A DNA stretch of 8,708 nt from Gallionellales bacterium CG03_land_8_20_14_0_80_55_15 (lineage in GTDB: Bacteria; Pseudomonadota; Gammaproteobacteria; Burkholderiales; Gallionellaceae). This document shows, piece after piece, positions 6,059 to 8,708 of this stretch. The stretch covers positions 1 to 8,708 of the forward strand of contig PEUR01000063.1 of assembly GCA_002780675.1 (NCBI GenBank), read 5' to 3'. Below the pieces are notes generated by a model. It saw only the letters and a program-made list of their open reading frames with translations. It was not told the DNA's origin and ran no database searches. Position numbers and translations under genes: made by a program. The first letter of the stretch is position 1; every line of letters begins with the position of its first letter.

Positions 6059-8332
6059 ATGAACAAAACAAAGCTTGCAGGACTTATTTCTCTATTATTC
6101 ATGACACCCGCCTGGGCGATCACGCCATTCACTGTCACAGACATCCGCGTTGAGGGTATACAGCGTACCGAAGCCGGTACGGTGTTTAGCTATTTGCCGG
6201 TCAAGGTCGGCGATACGATGAATGATGAGCAGGCAACGACTGCTATTCGCGCCTTGTATGGCACGGGCTTCTTCAAGGATGTGCGCCTTGAGGTAGAGCA
6301 AGGCGTGTTGATCGTGCTGGTCAAGGAGCGTCCTTCCATTGCCAGCATACAAATCAATGGCATTAAGGATTTCTCCAAAGATCAGCTTAAAGACAACATG
6401 AAATATGCGGGGCTGGCCGAGGCGCGCATCTTTGACCGGGGTGCGCTGGAAAAAGCGACACAGAATTTGAAACAGCAGTATGTGGCGCGCGGCAAGTACG
6501 GCGTGACAATCAAGACTCGGGTTTCCGAGTTGGATCGAAATCGTGTCGGCATTGTATTTGACGTGGTAGAAGGCGACGTTTCCAAAATCAAGCAAATCAA
6601 TTTCGTGGGCAACAAAGTCTATGAGGAAGATGATTTGCGGGACATGATGAAGCTCAGTACCCCGGACTGGATGAGCTGGTTCAGCAAAAATGATCAATAT
6701 TCCAAGCAAAAACTTTCTGCCGACCTGGAGGTCTTGCGCTCGTACTACATGGATAGTGGTTATTTGGAGTTTGAGATTGATTCGACGCAAATTTCCATTA
6801 CCCCTGACAAGCAGGATATTTATATCACGATCAATCTCACCGAAGGCGATAAGTACACGATTTCCAACACAGCGGTGTCAGGCAATACTCCCGTCGCCAA
6901 GGAAGAAATCGAGAAGCTGGTGCAGGTAAAGGCGGGAGATGATTTTTCCCGCAAAGCGTTGTCGGAAACCACTAAGCTGATCGGTGAACGCTTGGCCTCG
7001 GAAGGTTATGCGTTCGCTAACATAAATGCTATTCCTGATATGAATAAGGAAAAACATCAAGTAGCGTTCAATTTCATGATTGATCCGGGACAGCGCGTTT
7101 ACATCCGTCGTATCAATATCAGCGGCAACACCAAGACGCGAGATGAGGTCATTCGCCGCGAGTTTCGTCAGGTTGAAAGCTCTTGGTTTGATGTGAAAAA
7201 AATTAAGCAGTCCAAGAAACATATTGACCAACTAGGTTTCTTCGAGGAAGCCAACATTGAAACTCCGGCTGTGCCAGGTGCGGCTGACCAGATGGATGTC
7301 AACGTGTCAGTAACAGAAAAATCTACCGGTAGTTTTACGGTTGGTGCCGGTGTCGGTAGCGGGGAAGGGCTGGTGTTGACGGCCGGTGTTTCGCAATCCA
7401 ATCTGTTCGGTAGCGGCAGCCATCTGTCCACGCAACTCAATACCGGAAAAATTAACCAGAACATTTCTGTTTCTTATACCAATCCTTATTTTACTGATGA
7501 TGGAATGAGCCGGGGCTTTGACGTTTATAAGCGTAACTCTAATGCTACAAATACGACCCTAAGCCAATTTACTTCATCCACCGCAGGGATCGGCGTACGG
7601 TTTGGTGTGCCGATTTCGGATGATTCTAATATTTCATATGGTTTGACGATCGAGAATTCAAATATTGGACTGACAGCACTGAGTCCGTTGCGTTATACCA
7701 GTTATGTGAATACGTTCGGCAGTGTCAATACCACGGCGCTCGGTACGGTAGGCTGGACGCGTGATAGCCGCGATAGCGCGATCTACACCACCGAGGGAAC
7801 GATGCAGCGCGCCTATGCTGAAATTGCCCTGCCTGTGATGGATATGCGCTATTACAAACTGAACTACGAGCAACAATGGTTCTACCCGCTTTCTTCAAAC
7901 TTTACCTTTATGTTGAACGGGATAGCTGGAGTCGGTGCTGGTTATGCGGGCAAGCAAATGCCATTTTTCAAAAATTTCTATGCGGGAGGCAGCGGTTCAG
8001 TACGCGGTTTTGAGCCTAGCTCGCTGGGTCCGCGTGATATTAACAATTTATCGCTGGGCGGCTTGCGTCGCATTGCCGGTAGCATGGAAATCATGACAAC
8101 CATGCCGGGAATCAAGGATAAGTCGGTGCGTTTGAGTGGCTTCGTGGATGGCGGTGCTGTGTATGGCTCGGGCGATTTACCTGGTAGTGCCGGGATGCGT
8201 TATTCGACTGGCGTGGCCTTAACCTGGTTATCACCGATGGGGCCACTCAAATTTAGTTATGGTTTGCCATTGAACAAACAGGCCGTTGATAAATTGCAGG
8301 CGTTCCAGTTCACAATGGGTTCGATGTTCTGA
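6059..8332 (+). CDS. bamA: Outer membrane protein assembly factor BamA (Omp85 family)
   Basis: BamA is the essential core of the BAM complex that folds beta-barrel proteins into the outer membrane. A Sec signal peptide covers residues 1-20 (MNKTKLAG..., ending TPAWA, cleavage before ITPF). Five periplasmic POTRA domains follow, at about 24-92, 93-171, 174-262, 265-343 and 346-420. The 16-stranded barrel occupies about 421-757. The loop-6 motif VRGF is at 648-651, and the chain ends in FQFTMGSMF, matching the aromatic C-terminal beta-signal. At 757 residues it is shorter than the E. coli protein (810), largely because the loop after VRGF is compact. There is no cysteine in the whole chain, so the loop-6 disulfide of E. 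coli is absent. The gene begins 6 nt after the rseP stop with only a weak AGG (6046-6048) upstream. A sigma-E promoter candidate lies about 35-60 nt upstream. Confidence 0.97.
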   Translation: MNKTKLAGLISLLFMTPAWAITPFTVTDIRVEGIQRTEAGTVFSYLPVKVGDTMNDEQATTAIRALYGTGFFKDVRLEVEQGVLIVLVKERPSIASIQINGIKDFSKDQLKDNMKYAGLAEARIFDRGALEKATQNLKQQYVARGKYGVTIKTRVSELDRNRVGIVFDVVEGDVSKIKQINFVGNKVYEEDDLRDMMKLSTPDWMSWFSKNDQYSKQKLSADLEVLRSYYMDSGYLEFEIDSTQISITPDKQDIYITINLTEGDKYTISNTAVSGNTPVAKEEIEKLVQVKAGDDFSRKALSETTKLIGERLASEGYAFANINAIPDMNKEKHQVAFNFMIDPGQRVYIRRINISGNTKTRDEVIRREFRQVESSWFDVKKIKQSKKHIDQLGFFEEANIETPAVPGAADQMDVNVSVTEKSTGSFTVGAGVGSGEGLVLTAGVSQSNLFGSGSHLSTQLNTGKINQNISVSYTNPYFTDDGMSRGFDVYKRNSNATNTTLSQFTSSTAGIGVRFGVPISDDSNISYGLTIENSNIGLTALSPLRYTSYVNTFGSVNTTALGTVGWTRDSRDSAIYTTEGTMQRAYAEIALPVMDMRYYKLNYEQQWFYPLSSNFTFMLNGIAGVGAGYAGKQMPFFKNFYAGGSGSVRGFEPSSLGPRDINNLSLGGLRRIAGSMEIMTTMPGIKDKSVRLSGFVDGGAVYGSGDLPGSAGMRYSTGVALTWLSPMGPLKFSYGLPLNKQAVDKLQAFQFTMGSMF

Positions 8333-8393
8333 TGTAACTAACCGATTGTCAGATAATTAAACAACGCTTGCCAAGTAGTTGATTGTGACGAAT

Positions 8394-8399
8394 GAGGGA
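8394..8399 (+). promoter_or_regulatory. Shine-Dalgarno site of skp
   Basis: GAGGGA lies just before two consecutive ATG codons at 8403 and 8406. The GAGG core is 5 nt from the first and 8 nt from the second, so it supports either start. In-frame ATGs also occur at 8415 and 8421 but are too far from this site. Confidence 0.65.
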
Positions 8400-8402
8400 C
8401 GG

Positions 8403-8708
8403 ATGATGAAGACGATGACAATGAAGGCGATTCTGTTAGCGGTATTGCTGGGATCAGTATCTGCTATGGCTGGAGATTTTAAGGTGGGTGTGGTGGATAC
8501 CGAACGGATTCTCCATGAGTCGGCACCCGCGATGAAGGCGGCGCAAAAGATTGAAAAGGATTTTTCCTCGCGTGACCTGGAGATCAAGAAAATGATGAAG
8601 CTGGCCAAGGAGTTGCAAGATTCTCTGGAAAAAAATCCCGCCGCAATCAGTGAGGTTGAGCGTCGCAACAAGGAGCGTGAGCTGAATGCGCTGAACGTCA
8701 ATCTGCAA
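8403..8708 (+). CDS. skp: Periplasmic chaperone Skp/OmpH, N-terminal part (3' truncated by window edge)
   Basis: Skp is a periplasmic trimeric, jellyfish-shaped chaperone that holds unfolded outer-membrane proteins on their way to the BAM complex. The frame is open to the end of the window, giving 102 residues of an expected 160-170. The first 23 residues form a Sec signal peptide: a positive N terminus, then AILLAVLLGSVSAMA, with cleavage before GDFKVG. The mature start, FKVGVVDTERIL, is the typical OmpH family beginning. It is followed by a charged, lysine- and glutamate-rich helix (IEKDFSSRDLEIKKMMKLAK and onward) that would form a coiled-coil tentacle. Starts at 8403 and 8406 cannot be told apart. 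The position 70 nt after bamA is the standard context; lpxD would be expected next (family knowledge, outside the window). No terminator separates it from bamA. Confidence 0.93.
   Translation, partial: MMKTMTMKAILLAVLLGSVSAMAGDFKVGVVDTERILHESAPAMKAAQKIEKDFSSRDLEIKKMMKLAKELQDSLEKNPAAISEVERRNKERELNALNVNLQ

Noticed and set aside
8346..8351. TTGTCA, five of six to a -35 box, between bamA and skp
   Set aside because: No acceptable -10 box lies 16-18 nt downstream.
8362..8381. Possible small hairpin in the bamA-skp gap
   Set aside because: Only 4-bp and 3-bp helices separated by an asymmetric internal loop, with no T tract. Too weak for a terminator.
1..8708. Search for a novel multi-gene system, mobile element, CRISPR array or RNA gene
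   Set aside because: The window is filled by nine recognisable housekeeping genes with small gaps. No transposase, phage, toxin-antitoxin or defence genes, no attachment-site-like repeats and no tRNA-like folds were seen.

Overview
The window is a tightly packed, single-strand block of core genes from a Gram-negative bacterium. In order it carries tsf (3' part), pyrH, frr, uppS, cdsA, dxr, rseP, bamA and skp (5' part), all on the + strand. Protein sequences and gene order (frr-uppS-cdsA-dxr-rseP-bamA-skp, with dxr after cdsA rather than directly after frr as in E. coli) fit a proteobacterium. The protein flavour and moderate GC content suggest a betaproteobacterium, perhaps of the Nitrosomonadales/Gallionellaceae type; that assignment is inference from memory of these families, not a search result. 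There are no mobile elements, CRISPR arrays, tRNAs or rRNAs, and every complete gene appears intact.

Layout. 1-1198: the end of tsf (EF-Ts) and pyrH (UMP kinase), separated by only 5 nt. 1199-1284: an 86-nt gap holding a strong RNA hairpin followed by four T residues, a weak promoter-like pair and the frr Shine-Dalgarno. 1285-3444: frr, uppS and cdsA, joined by overlaps (TAATG between frr and uppS, 8 nt between uppS and cdsA). 3445-3518: a 74-nt gap filled with degenerate 7-bp GTGAAAR repeats in opposite orientations. 3519-6052: dxr and rseP with a 4-nt ATGA overlap. 6059-8332: bamA, preceded by a good sigma-E-like promoter candidate inside the end of rseP. 8333-8402: a short gap with nothing clear except the skp ribosome binding site. 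8403-8708: the start of skp, cut by the window edge. No gene-free stretch exceeds 300 bases.

How the genes work together. tsf and frr serve translation (elongation factor recycling, ribosome recycling). pyrH feeds UTP/CTP synthesis, and CTP is the co-substrate of CdsA. Dxr opens the MEP isoprenoid pathway, whose products UppS assembles into undecaprenyl diphosphate, the carrier for cell-wall glycans. CdsA makes CDP-diacylglycerol for phospholipids. RseP is the intramembrane protease of the sigma-E envelope stress pathway, and BamA and Skp insert and chaperone outer-membrane proteins. The block therefore couples translation to envelope growth. I found no undescribed multi-gene system; the points worth a second look are regulatory or residue-level.
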